Shown in pieces: positions 33,214 through 41,145 of a stretch of 64,000 bases of DNA. Origin of the DNA: Porticoccaceae bacterium (lineage in GTDB: Bacteria; Pseudomonadota; Gammaproteobacteria; Pseudomonadales; Porticoccaceae); contig JAGPUQ010000019.1 of assembly GCA_018069525.1 (NCBI GenBank), positions 1 through 64,000 on the forward strand, in the 5' to 3' direction. Position 1 is the stretch's first letter, and each line of letters begins with the position of its first letter. The position numbers and the translations under genes were made by a program. Below the pieces are notes generated by a model. The model did not search any database. It was not told the origin of the DNA and worked only from the letters and a program-made list of their open reading frames with translations.

Positions 33214-34659
33214 ATGACAACGACCCACGATCTTTGGATCGACAACCAAGATACCAAACCTGAAACCGGCAAATACTTTGATGTGCTGAATCCACTAGAC
33301 GACTCGCTGTATTGTAAAGCGGCGGAAGCTGGTGAAGCCGACATTAACAAAGCCGTAGAAGCCGCTAACGCCTGCTTTCAAAGCTACGGGCAGAGTCTCG
33401 CCAAGGACCGCGAAGCCATGTTATGTAAGGCGGCGGACCTGCTGGAGCGGGATCGCGCTGACTTTGTCGATATTCTGATCGATGAAATTGGCTCGCCAAT
33501 GAACAAGGCGCAGTTTGAAGTAGAGTACTCCATCAGCTATCTGCGTGCCGCTGCGGGTGCGGCGCGTCGGATCACCGGGCAAACGATTCCCTCCGATACG
33601 CCGGGCCGGCTAAGTATGAGCGTGCGTAAACCCCTCGGTGTCGTAGCCTGTATTACGCCGTTTAATGTACCTTTAATTAAAGCCGCCAAACTGGTATCGA
33701 CGCCCCTGGCGACCGGAAATACCGTGGTACTACTGTCATCCGAAGAAGCACCGAGCTTGTCTTACCGCTTTGCCCAATTAATAAGTGAAGCCGGTTTCCC
33801 CGCTGGGGCCTTAAACGTGGTGTCCGGTTTCGGTATGGATGTGGGTGATTTTCTCACCAGCCACCCACTGGTTAAAGTGGTTGAATTCACCGGCTCCAGC
33901 CGTGTTGGTCGCCATATCAGCGAACTCTGCGGCAAGCAGATGAAGCGATGTATTCTCGAACTGGGGGGCAAAAACCCGCTAGTGATTCTCGCCGATGCGG
34001 ATATTAATCAAGCAGTGCAAACCGCAATCTTCGGTATGTTTTTGTATCAAGGCCAGGCCTGCATGGCTTCCAGTCGAATTATTGTCGAAGCCGCGGTTTA
34101 CGACGAGTTTGTAGAAAAGTACAGTGCCGCAGCCAGGCAACTGTCGATGGGCGATCTCCGCGAGATGAGCACCATTCTTGGTCCGATTATTTCTCCCCGC
34201 CAACGCGAGCGTGTGCGTAGTCATATCGAAAACGCACGGGAACTCGGTGCCACCGTGGTTACCGGCGGCGAATGGGAAGGCAATCGTTGCCAGCCGACTA
34301 TTTTGACCAACGTTAGCAAAGATATGACCCTGTGCTACGAGGAAACCTTCGGCCCGGTTACGGCGATCTATTCCGTTGCCGATATAGACGAAGCGCTGGC
34401 TATGGCCAACGACACTATCTATGGTCTTAGTGCTGCGGTGTGTACCACCAATATTAATAGCGCTTTAATGTTGGCGCAAAACATCAACGCTGGAATGGTC
34501 CATATTAATGCCCCGACCCTTCACGACGAACCTAACGTCCCCTTTGGCGGTACTGGCGAAAGTGGTTTTGGCCGCGAAGGCGTCGAAGTGGATATCGATA
34601 CTCTCACCGAATGGAAATGGATTACCATCCAATTACCCGGAGCTGATCATGGGCACTAA
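33214..34659 (+). CDS. NAD(P)+-dependent aldehyde dehydrogenase (aromatic aldehyde type)
   Basis: The 481-residue product is a full-length ALDH with N151 (TPFNVP), the FTGSSRVG loop, general base E249 (LELGGK) and nucleophile C283 (GQACMASSR). The nucleotide-binding KPSEE motif reads LSSEE at residues 174-178: the conserved Lys is Leu and the Pro is Ser, which may alter cofactor binding. Position between the cresol-dehydrogenase-like pair and the decarboxylase suggests it oxidises 4-hydroxybenzaldehyde or vanillin. Salicylaldehyde from the NahE step is another possible substrate. AGGA precedes the ATG. Confidence 0.9.
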   Translation: MTTTHDLWIDNQDTKPETGKYFDVLNPLDDSLYCKAAEAGEADINKAVEAANACFQSYGQSLAKDREAMLCKAADLLERDRADFVDILIDEIGSPMNKAQFEVEYSISYLRAAAGAARRITGQTIPSDTPGRLSMSVRKPLGVVACITPFNVPLIKAAKLVSTPLATGNTVVLLSSEEAPSLSYRFAQLISEAGFPAGALNVVSGFGMDVGDFLTSHPLVKVVEFTGSSRVGRHISELCGKQMKRCILELGGKNPLVILADADINQAVQTAIFGMFLYQGQACMASSRIIVEAAVYDEFVEKYSAAARQLSMGDLREMSTILGPIISPRQRERVRSHIENARELGATVVTGGEWEGNRCQPTILTNVSKDMTLCYEETFGPVTAIYSVADIDEALAMANDTIYGLSAAVCTTNINSALMLAQNINAGMVHINAPTLHDEPNVPFGGTGESGFGREGVEVDIDTLTEWKWITIQLPGADHGH

Positions 34660-36157
34660 TCAAACTGCAGCTATTAAAGATGTCAGCTTGTCTGACAACG
34701 CCTTAAAAGTTGCTCAGCGCATTGGCAGCTTGCGAGATTTTCTCGACTTTCTCGCCGAGCATGGCCAGTGCATAACCTGGCCCGAAGCCGTGTTGCCGGA
34801 ACCCGATATTCGCGATATCGCCGTCGCCGCCGGACGGGATGCGATGAATGGCCCCGCCCTACTGTTTGACGACATTAAAGGTTATCCCGGTAAGCGCTTA
34901 GCTTTAGGTGTTCACGGCAGCTTTACCAACCTGGCGCTGCTGCTCGGTCATCCGAAAGGCACCACGATTAAAGAGTTGTTCTACGATATTATTTCCCGCT
35001 GGGGTTCCGACAAACCCTTACTCGAACGCGTACCAATGGATCAAGCACCGATCCACGAAAACCGTATTGACTCAAACTTTAATCTCTACGATCTACTGCC
35101 GCTCTACCGCATTAATGAATACGATGGCGGTTTTTATATTGGCAAGGCCAACGTCGTCAGCCGCGACCCCCACGACCCGGATAATTTCGGCAAACAGAAC
35201 GTCGGTATTTACCGCATTCAGCCCCAGGGCAAAGATATTTTTACTTTGTTGTCCGTACCCGCCCACGATATGGGCCGGATGATTATCGCTGCGGAAAAAG
35301 ACGATAAGCCACTTAAAATTGCAGTCATGCTCGGCAACCACCCGGCCATGGCGATGTTTGCTGCCACACCCATCGGCTACGACGAATCAGAATTTGCCTA
35401 CGCCTCTCAAATGATGGGCAGTCCACTGCGACTCACCGATTCCGGTAACGGCATGGATATTCTCGCCGATTCGGAAATTGTTATCGAAGCCGAATTAATC
35501 CACGGCTCTCGACAATACGAAGGGCCATTTGGCGAATTCCCCGGCAGCTATAGCGGCGTGCGGATGGCTCCGCAATTTAAAGTGACAGGCATTTCTCATC
35601 GCGACAATCCGATTTTTGAAAATATTTACATCGGCAAAGGTTGGACCGAGCACGACACGCTTATTGGTCTTAATACCTCCGCGCCGATTTACGCCAAACT
35701 AAAAGAAGATTTCCCCGAAGTAGAAGCCGTTAACGCACTGTATCAACACGGGCTCACCGGAATTATTTCGGTTAAAAATCGCTTCTCCGGTTTTGCAAAA
35801 TCCGTCGCCATGCGTGCCCTCGGCACCCCCCACGGCCTGATGTATTTGAAAAACCTGATTATGGTGGACGACGACGTCGATCCCTTCGATTTAAACCAGG
35901 TGATGTGGGCACTGTCCACTCGCACCCGCGCCGACGATATTATTGTGGTACCTAATATGCCGATGATTATTATTGACCCGGCTGCGGAAGTCCCCGGTAA
36001 GGGCCACCGTTTAATTATCGATGCCACCAGTTTTATGCCACCCGATAAAGTTGGTGCCGATGCGCAAATCGTCTCCCCACCCGGCGGACCAAAAATTGAC
36101 GCGCTGGCCAAAGTCATTCAAGCATTACAGCAGGAACAGCAAGGAGGCCAATCATGA
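34649..36157 (+). CDS. UbiD-family non-oxidative (hydroxy)arylic acid decarboxylase, subunit C type
   Basis: The 502-residue product is a UbiD enzyme using prenyl-FMN from UbiX. Seen are NVGIYRIQPQGKD near residue 183, the region around DSEIVIEAELIHGSRQYEGPFGEFPG (given in parts; near residues 275-300) with conserved acidic and Arg residues, and HRLIIDATSF near the end. The ATG at 34649 overlaps the aldehyde dehydrogenase stop by 11 bp; longer frames upstream lie inside that gene. Immediate linkage to a VdcD-like subunit points to 4-hydroxybenzoate or vanillate decarboxylase (VdcC/BsdC) rather than ubiquinone synthesis. Confidence 0.9.
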   Translation: MGTNQTAAIKDVSLSDNALKVAQRIGSLRDFLDFLAEHGQCITWPEAVLPEPDIRDIAVAAGRDAMNGPALLFDDIKGYPGKRLALGVHGSFTNLALLLGHPKGTTIKELFYDIISRWGSDKPLLERVPMDQAPIHENRIDSNFNLYDLLPLYRINEYDGGFYIGKANVVSRDPHDPDNFGKQNVGIYRIQPQGKDIFTLLSVPAHDMGRMIIAAEKDDKPLKIAVMLGNHPAMAMFAATPIGYDESEFAYASQMMGSPLRLTDSGNGMDILADSEIVIEAELIHGSRQYEGPFGEFPGSYSGVRMAPQFKVTGISHRDNPIFENIYIGKGWTEHDTLIGLNTSAPIYAKLKEDFPEVEAVNALYQHGLTGIISVKNRFSGFAKSVAMRALGTPHGLMYLKNLIMVDDDVDPFDLNQVMWALSTRTRADDIIVVPNMPMIIIDPAAEVPGKGHRLIIDATSFMPPDKVGADAQIVSPPGGPKIDALAKVIQALQQEQQGGQS

Positions 36158-36387
36158 ATTCTTGTCCGCGTTGCCAGTCTGAGCAGTCTGCCTGCCGCGT
36201 CGAACACGAGGGGCGCGACGCGCAAGGTGAACTGGTATGGACCGTGTATTACTGCACGGCCTGCTCCTTTACCTGGCGCGATAGCGAGCCGGAAGAATCC
36301 ATTGTCTATGCCAAGCGCGATGCTTTTTCCCGCGTGGATTTAAACAAACAGTACCCGGTGGTAATGCCACCACCCAATCGGGATTAA
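36154..36387 (+). CDS. Small subunit D of hydroxyarylic acid decarboxylase (VdcD/BsdD-like)
   Basis: The 77-residue product has two Cys pairs, CPRC at residues 4-7 and CTAC near residue 35, typical of a small zinc-ribbon-like protein, and YAKRDAFSRVDL near the end, as in VdcD/BsdD. In other bacteria this subunit is needed with UbiX- and UbiD-type proteins for full decarboxylase activity; its mechanism is unclear. It overlaps the UbiD gene by four bases (ATGA). Confidence 0.88.
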   Translation: MNSCPRCQSEQSACRVEHEGRDAQGELVWTVYYCTACSFTWRDSEPEESIVYAKRDAFSRVDLNKQYPVVMPPPNRD

Positions 36388-36461
36388 GCTGTTCTCTTAT
36401 AAACGATACGCCTTAAACAGCACAGCGTTTTTAATACATAACAAGCGAAGTCAGGGTCATT

Positions 36462-37931
36462 ATGAACAACGACACCATTCTCACTGATATCGGCAATCTG
36501 CTGGGTACGGCTCATGTCATGGCAGCGGATGCAGCAGAAGCTGCGCCCTATCGGGAAAAGATTGAACGTATACGTCGCCCCGTCAGTTACGACAAGGAAG
36601 CCCGGCAGATTATCGCGATCGCAACACCGGGCGGCATCGACGACCTGCAAAATATTTTAAAGTTAATCGCAGGCAAGTCCGTCGCGATTTGGAATATGCC
36701 CAATGCCGGTGGTCTCGGTTCCACACCGCCGCCTGAATCCGGCGATATTATTATGCTCGATTTAAAGCGCATGAACGGCATCCTGGAAGTGAGCACCACC
36801 GCCGCCTACGCCCTGGTGGAACCCGGCGTCACCTACCAACAAATGCAAGACCACCTACGCGACAACAATATTCCGTTCTGGGTGGATATCGATAAAAATA
36901 GTAGTCACTCCATTGCCGACAGTATCAGCGCGCGAGAATTTGGTTACACGCCTTATGGCGACCACCTGCTAATGCAATGCGGTATGGAAGTCATGTTAGC
37001 CAATGGCAGCGTGGTGAGAACCGGCATGGGCGCCATGCCAAAAAGTAACACCTGGCAATTATTTAAATACGGCTATGGCCCCTATGTGGATGGCCTTTTT
37101 ACCCAATCCAATCTTGGCATTATCACCAAAATCGGCTTGTGGTTAATGCCCGCTCCGCCCATGTACAAACCCTTTACCGTGCAGCTTGCCGACGAACAGG
37201 CGATGGCTGCAGCGGTCGATGCGCTGCACACCTTTAAAGTGAATATGTTGATTCCCAATACCGTCGTTGTCAGTAATGCGACACAGGATGCGGTGTTGTT
37301 TGCTGGTGAATCGACAAACACAGAATCCAGTAATAACGAACTTGCCGCTAAACATAATATCGGCGCGTGGAATCTCTACGGCGCGGTGTACGGTATACCC
37401 GGCAATGTCGATATTATCTGGGGTGCCCTTGAAGGCGCATTAAGCGGGATCCCCGGAGCAACACTTAAAGTGAGCGAAGACCTGAACGAAAACCTAATCT
37501 GGCAAAACCGAGAACAAGCCATGCGTGGGCTAGTCACGCCACAGGAAAACAAATCCAGCTCAGATCACGGCTACATACGTTTTGCGCTCGGTGCTGCAAT
37601 CGAAGGCAGCGACGCCACCACCATTAACGACACTATACAGAGCATCGCCAGTAAACACAGCACCACCGCTTTTACCGAATTCGCCCTCACCTGGCGTACC
37701 ATGATGGCTCGTATTAGCCTGCCCTACCAACACGACGATGCCGAGAGCTTAGAACAAGTAAGAAGCTGCGCGCGAGCCATGCTCGCTGAATTAGCCGAGC
37801 AAGGTTACGGTGCAACCCATGCCGACTCGGATATTTTATTGGATGCCACGGAATCGTTTACTCACGCCGGGATTAATGATTTACAACAACGAGTAAAAAC
37901 GGCCTTAGACCCCAGCGCGGTTTTTGGTTAA
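36462..37931 (+). CDS. Divergent PchF/VAO-family flavoprotein paralogue lacking the catalytic Tyr-Arg pair
   Basis: The 489-residue product matches the FAD-domain half of the flavoprotein at 31195 closely (VEPGVTYQQMQDHL, FGYTPYGDHLLMQCGMEVML, VDGLFTQSNLGIITKIGLWLM in parts). The C-terminal half drifts: where the active paralogue has GYGEYRTHL this one has GYGATHADS, and it stops before the GILSPGKMGIWP tail. The sheet region GGGGHINFSP is also replaced. FAD binding looks possible; alkylphenol oxidation by the known mechanism does not. It may be a different oxidase or a partner subunit. RBS AGGG precedes the ATG. Confidence 0.8.
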   Translation: MNNDTILTDIGNLLGTAHVMAADAAEAAPYREKIERIRRPVSYDKEARQIIAIATPGGIDDLQNILKLIAGKSVAIWNMPNAGGLGSTPPPESGDIIMLDLKRMNGILEVSTTAAYALVEPGVTYQQMQDHLRDNNIPFWVDIDKNSSHSIADSISAREFGYTPYGDHLLMQCGMEVMLANGSVVRTGMGAMPKSNTWQLFKYGYGPYVDGLFTQSNLGIITKIGLWLMPAPPMYKPFTVQLADEQAMAAAVDALHTFKVNMLIPNTVVVSNATQDAVLFAGESTNTESSNNELAAKHNIGAWNLYGAVYGIPGNVDIIWGALEGALSGIPGATLKVSEDLNENLIWQNREQAMRGLVTPQENKSSSDHGYIRFALGAAIEGSDATTINDTIQSIASKHSTTAFTEFALTWRTMMARISLPYQHDDAESLEQVRSCARAMLAELAEQGYGATHADSDILLDATESFTHAGINDLQQRVKTALDPSAVFG

Positions 37932-37996
37932 CTTTTGATAGGCAAAAGGCGTGACAGACAAGGCTGTCCGCTGGAATGATTTGTTAGGGGTGTTTT

Positions 37997-38299
37997 TCAT
38001 TTTTTCTTTTTCCCTAAATATTCCGCAACAAGAAATTCCCCGATTTTTTGCACTTTTTGTTTATGTTCTGCTTTGTAACCCAGATATCCATTTGAGTATA
38101 CGACAAAGGGGATTTTGTTATCGTAAAGACGAGTTGCAAACGTTTTCATAAATTCTTCAGTCGCGAAACAAAACTTATTATTAAATGACTGTATTAATTC
38201 TGTCCTCTCCTTGGAATTGTCTTCGCAATAATTCTCTTTTGCACTCACTTGCCCAGTAATTAGCGAAACACCAAAAAACAAATAAATTAGCTTTCTCAT
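37997..38299 (-). CDS. Small secreted protein of unknown function
   Basis: The 100-residue product has a signal peptide (MRKLIYLFFGVSLITG, cut near VSA|KENYC) and a short, Lys/Glu-rich mature part with two Cys. I recognise no family. The ATG at 38299 follows AGGGG at good distance; a GTG two codons earlier is less likely. It is convergent with the flavoprotein gene and more AT-rich than its neighbours, so it may be a recent arrival. Confidence 0.5.
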   Translation of the reverse strand: MRKLIYLFFGVSLITGQVSAKENYCEDNSKERTELIQSFNNKFCFATEEFMKTFATRLYDNKIPFVVYSNGYLGYKAEHKQKVQKIGEFLVAEYLGKKKK

Positions 38300-38688
38300 C
38301 GACACCCCTAACTATTAGTTAACTCCACATCCAGTATATGTAGCTAATTCGGGATACTTTGCTGCCTGTTCAGTATATGCACCCAATTTCGGATATTTTA
38401 CAGCATCTGCCGTATATTATTCCTTAACCCCAGTTTATCTATCGCCCTAATACATTGATATTAAGATAGAATCAACTGCTTTTATTTTTAACCTGGTTTT
38501 AACCACAATGAGGTTCTAGAAAAATAACGATGTTTCTAATGAAAGGGCACATGCACGCCCAAACTTTGACGATCAGCTTTATATCGGTTCTTGTCGCCCA
38601 GTAAAAACATCCGGTACACTGCGGTCGATTCACCTGGACTAATCATCCGAACGCCCTATAAAATTTCAGATTTTGGACAGGCTTATTG
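38300..38688. other. Intergenic region with a ~39-bp imperfect duplication
   Basis: This AT-rich gap lies between divergent small genes. Two imperfect ~39-bp units begin CAGTATATG at 38332 and 38371, each with an AATTC/TCGGGATA-type middle; a third fragment starts at 38411. No promoter, terminator or RNA gene was recognised in the rest. Confidence 0.55.
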
Positions 38689-39357
38689 ATGCTCCCGTTT
38701 CGCCCACACTTTAATCGCTATGACCTTTTAGGCCCTACAAGCCTATTGATGTGCCTCTTAATGAGGTGCTTCTTGATAATGGGTCTCTTAATGATGAGCT
38801 TAGGAACATCGGCCCTGGCAGGCGGTGGCGGCGTCGTTATTAACGAAGATGCCTGTATTATTCCCATTGATTTCTACACGGCACACCTTACCGCGTATCA
38901 GCCTGACTCAAACGATAACGAGGAGTTCTGTCAGGATATTCCAGGCATCGGCGACACTATTTTCGTATTCAATTATTTGCACAGCAGCTTGAAGCAGGTG
39001 CCGGTGGATTTTCGAATCGTTAAAGATGTCACGGGTCTGGGACGATTCGTGCGCTGGGAAGATTTGCAGCGGCTCGACTCTATCGAAAGTGACACGGTGT
39101 TTTACCAGCCACCCAGTGTCGAAGCGGATGGTTCGTACCAGGTGCGCTACGATTTTGTGGCGACGGGAAATTACATCGGCATCGTGACGGCCGGGCACCC
39201 GAGCAACGGCAATACTTATCGCGGGGTTTTTCCCTTTAGTGTAGGGGCGAGCAATTACCCGCTTTGGTTGCTGTACGTTGTATTAGCGGGTTTAGCGCTA
39301 TGCCTGGCCCGTTATGTGGTCGTGACCAGACTAAAACGCACGCCCAAAACTCTCTGA
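38689..39357 (+). CDS. Membrane-anchored periplasmic protein linked to the cytochrome oxidase operon
   Basis: The 222-residue product has a long N-terminal hydrophobic segment (about residues 17-42, ending ALAGGGG), a periplasmic domain of about 145 residues (FYTAHLTAYQPDS, FRIVKDVTGLGRFVRWEDLQ, TGNYIGIVTAGHP) and a C-terminal helix at about 190-212 with a basic tail. The domain looks like a beta-sandwich, but I assign no function. Similar proteins occur next to caa3-type oxidase genes in other gammaproteobacteria as I recall, suggesting a role in assembly or stability. The ATG at 38689 is preceded by an in-frame TTG. Confidence 0.6.
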   Translation: MLPFRPHFNRYDLLGPTSLLMCLLMRCFLIMGLLMMSLGTSALAGGGGVVINEDACIIPIDFYTAHLTAYQPDSNDNEEFCQDIPGIGDTIFVFNYLHSSLKQVPVDFRIVKDVTGLGRFVRWEDLQRLDSIESDTVFYQPPSVEADGSYQVRYDFVATGNYIGIVTAGHPSNGNTYRGVFPFSVGASNYPLWLLYVVLAGLALCLARYVVVTRLKRTPKTL

Positions 39358-39706
39358 TTACTCCGCTATCGAGGCGGAACATCCGCGTAAACCCCCTACC
39401 CTGATACACGAGCTATTCTGGACTTACAGGCCTTAAGTTGACTTGCCTGAGGGGCTTGACATGTGCTTTACTTAGCTTAGGTGTTTGTGCTGACACCGAT
39501 TACTGACAGTCCCCTTAAAAGTATGGGACTTGAAGGTAGTAACTTATTTTTATAATACGTCGTATTTATAGCATGCAGCATTAGGTCTCAGTTGTACCGG
39601 CGCAGGACGCCCGGAGATTTTGAGAAAGAAGTGGGAATCAACCATGAGGTTTAAGTATTACTTAACATAAGAAAAGATTCAGCTGTGAGTTAGAGGGAGT
39701 TATAAC
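39358..39706. other. Promoter region of the cytochrome oxidase operon
   Basis: This 349-bp gap precedes the subunit II gene. It contains a consensus TTGACA (39456-39461) without a good partner hexamer, and a TATAAT at 39551 that overlaps a palindrome (listed separately). No small gene is apparent. The leader to the GTG start would be about 145 nt. Confidence 0.5.
39530..39566 (+). promoter_or_regulatory. Candidate promoter with overlapping palindrome for the oxidase operon
   Basis: TTGAAG (39530-39535) and TATAAT (39551-39556) are separated by 15 bp, shorter than ideal. The perfect palindrome AATACG-T-CGTATT (39554-39566) overlaps the -10 box, the position expected of a repressor site. Confidence 0.4.
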
Positions 39707-41074
39707 GTGGCATTAGCGATCGCATTGGTATTGTTGGTTGTTGGTTCAGTACTGTTCCACTTCTTGAGTCCGTGGTGGCTAACCCCTATCGCCTCAAATT
39801 GGACCATGATTGACGATACGATAGCTATCACCTTCTGGGTTACCGGGTTTGTTTTCGTTACCGTTAATTTCTTTATGGCCTATGTGATTGTCCGCTATCG
39901 ACATCGCGAGGACAGAACCGCTTCCTACGAACCCGAAAACAAAAAACTAGAATGGTGGCTGATTGGCCTAACCACGGTGGGCGTTGCAGCGATGCTGGCT
40001 CCCGGCTTATTTGTCTGGGCAAAAATTGTCGATGTTCCCGAAGATGCGGCGGTTGTCGAAGTCATCGGCCAGCAATGGCACTGGAGTTACCGCTTTCCCG
40101 GCGATGACGGCGTACTAGGGACCGTTCACTCCCGCCTGGTCAGTGACGACAATCCCTTCGGCATGAATCCGGACGATCCTGCCGGACAGGACGACGTACT
40201 GATCGCCAGTAACGAGTTACATCTGCCCCTCGATCAACCGGTCAAGCTGGCTCTACGCTCCAAAGACGTTCTCCATAATTTTTCCGTTGCGCAATTCAGA
40301 GTCAAAATGGATCTGGTGCCCGGCATGGTGCCCTATATCTGGTTAACGCCAACCCGTGTGGGGCGTTTCGATATTCTCTGTGAAGAACTCTGCGGCATCG
40401 CCCACTACACCATGCGCGGTCATGTTGTGGTTGAGCCACAAGAGACCTTTGATACCTGGTTACACAGCTACCCAACCTATGCGGAGACCTTAGTCAGCGT
40501 GCCTGGCAATGCGGCAGCGGGTGAAGCGGCATACGCGGTTTGCGCAAGCTGCCACGGTGCTCAGGGACAGGGTAATGCCGCTCTCAACGCGCCTAAATTA
40601 AGCGGCCTGGACGACTGGTACATGGCGCGGCAACTCAAGTACTTTAAAACCGGTGTTCGCGGCGCTCACGAGGACGATACTTACGGTCGGCAAATGGCCC
40701 CCATGGCTATGACCCTGGCGAACGACGCGGCCATCAATAATGTCGTCGCCTACATCTCCACCCTTCCCGATAAACCCGCAGCGCTTACTATCGACCAACA
40801 GGTTTCCCAGAACGGGGAGCGCTTGTATCGCTCTTGTGGCGCCTGTCACGGTTCTAATGGTCAGGGGATTCAGGCGATGAATGCGCCGCGCTTAGCGGGC
40901 ATGGACGACTGGTATTTAGCAACGCAACTAACCAACTTTAAAGAAGGTATTCGCGGCGCTCACGCGGGGGATTTGTACGGTCCTCAGATGGGTTTGATGG
41001 CGTCTATCCTGGCGCAAGACGGTGCCGTTAACGATATGGTGAGCTACCTCAATACGCTGGGGAATGCGCAATAG
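39707..41074 (+). CDS. coxB: Cytochrome c oxidase subunit II with two fused C-terminal cytochrome c domains
   Basis: caa3-type subunit II, 455 residues. Two N-terminal membrane helices (about 1-20 and 40-62; a further one at 82-104) precede the CuA domain, with ligands H190, C225, E227, C229, H233 and M236 (CEELCGIAHYTM). Two cytochrome c modules follow, with haem sites C279-x2-C282-H283 and C377-x2-C380-H381. The modules are strongly alike (NAP-x-L-x-G-x-DDWY-x-A-x-QL, RGAH), so they arose by internal duplication. It takes electrons to the CuA centre. The start is GTG with GAGGGAG upstream. Confidence 0.92.
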   Translation: MALAIALVLLVVGSVLFHFLSPWWLTPIASNWTMIDDTIAITFWVTGFVFVTVNFFMAYVIVRYRHREDRTASYEPENKKLEWWLIGLTTVGVAAMLAPGLFVWAKIVDVPEDAAVVEVIGQQWHWSYRFPGDDGVLGTVHSRLVSDDNPFGMNPDDPAGQDDVLIASNELHLPLDQPVKLALRSKDVLHNFSVAQFRVKMDLVPGMVPYIWLTPTRVGRFDILCEELCGIAHYTMRGHVVVEPQETFDTWLHSYPTYAETLVSVPGNAAAGEAAYAVCASCHGAQGQGNAALNAPKLSGLDDWYMARQLKYFKTGVRGAHEDDTYGRQMAPMAMTLANDAAINNVVAYISTLPDKPAALTIDQQVSQNGERLYRSCGACHGSNGQGIQAMNAPRLAGMDDWYLATQLTNFKEGIRGAHAGDLYGPQMGLMASILAQDGAVNDMVSYLNTLGNAQ

Positions 41075-41145
41075 TTTAGTTAGCTGCCAAACAAATAATA
41101 TGTGATAAAAAATTAGTCCATAGATAACACAATGAGGACGCATTA

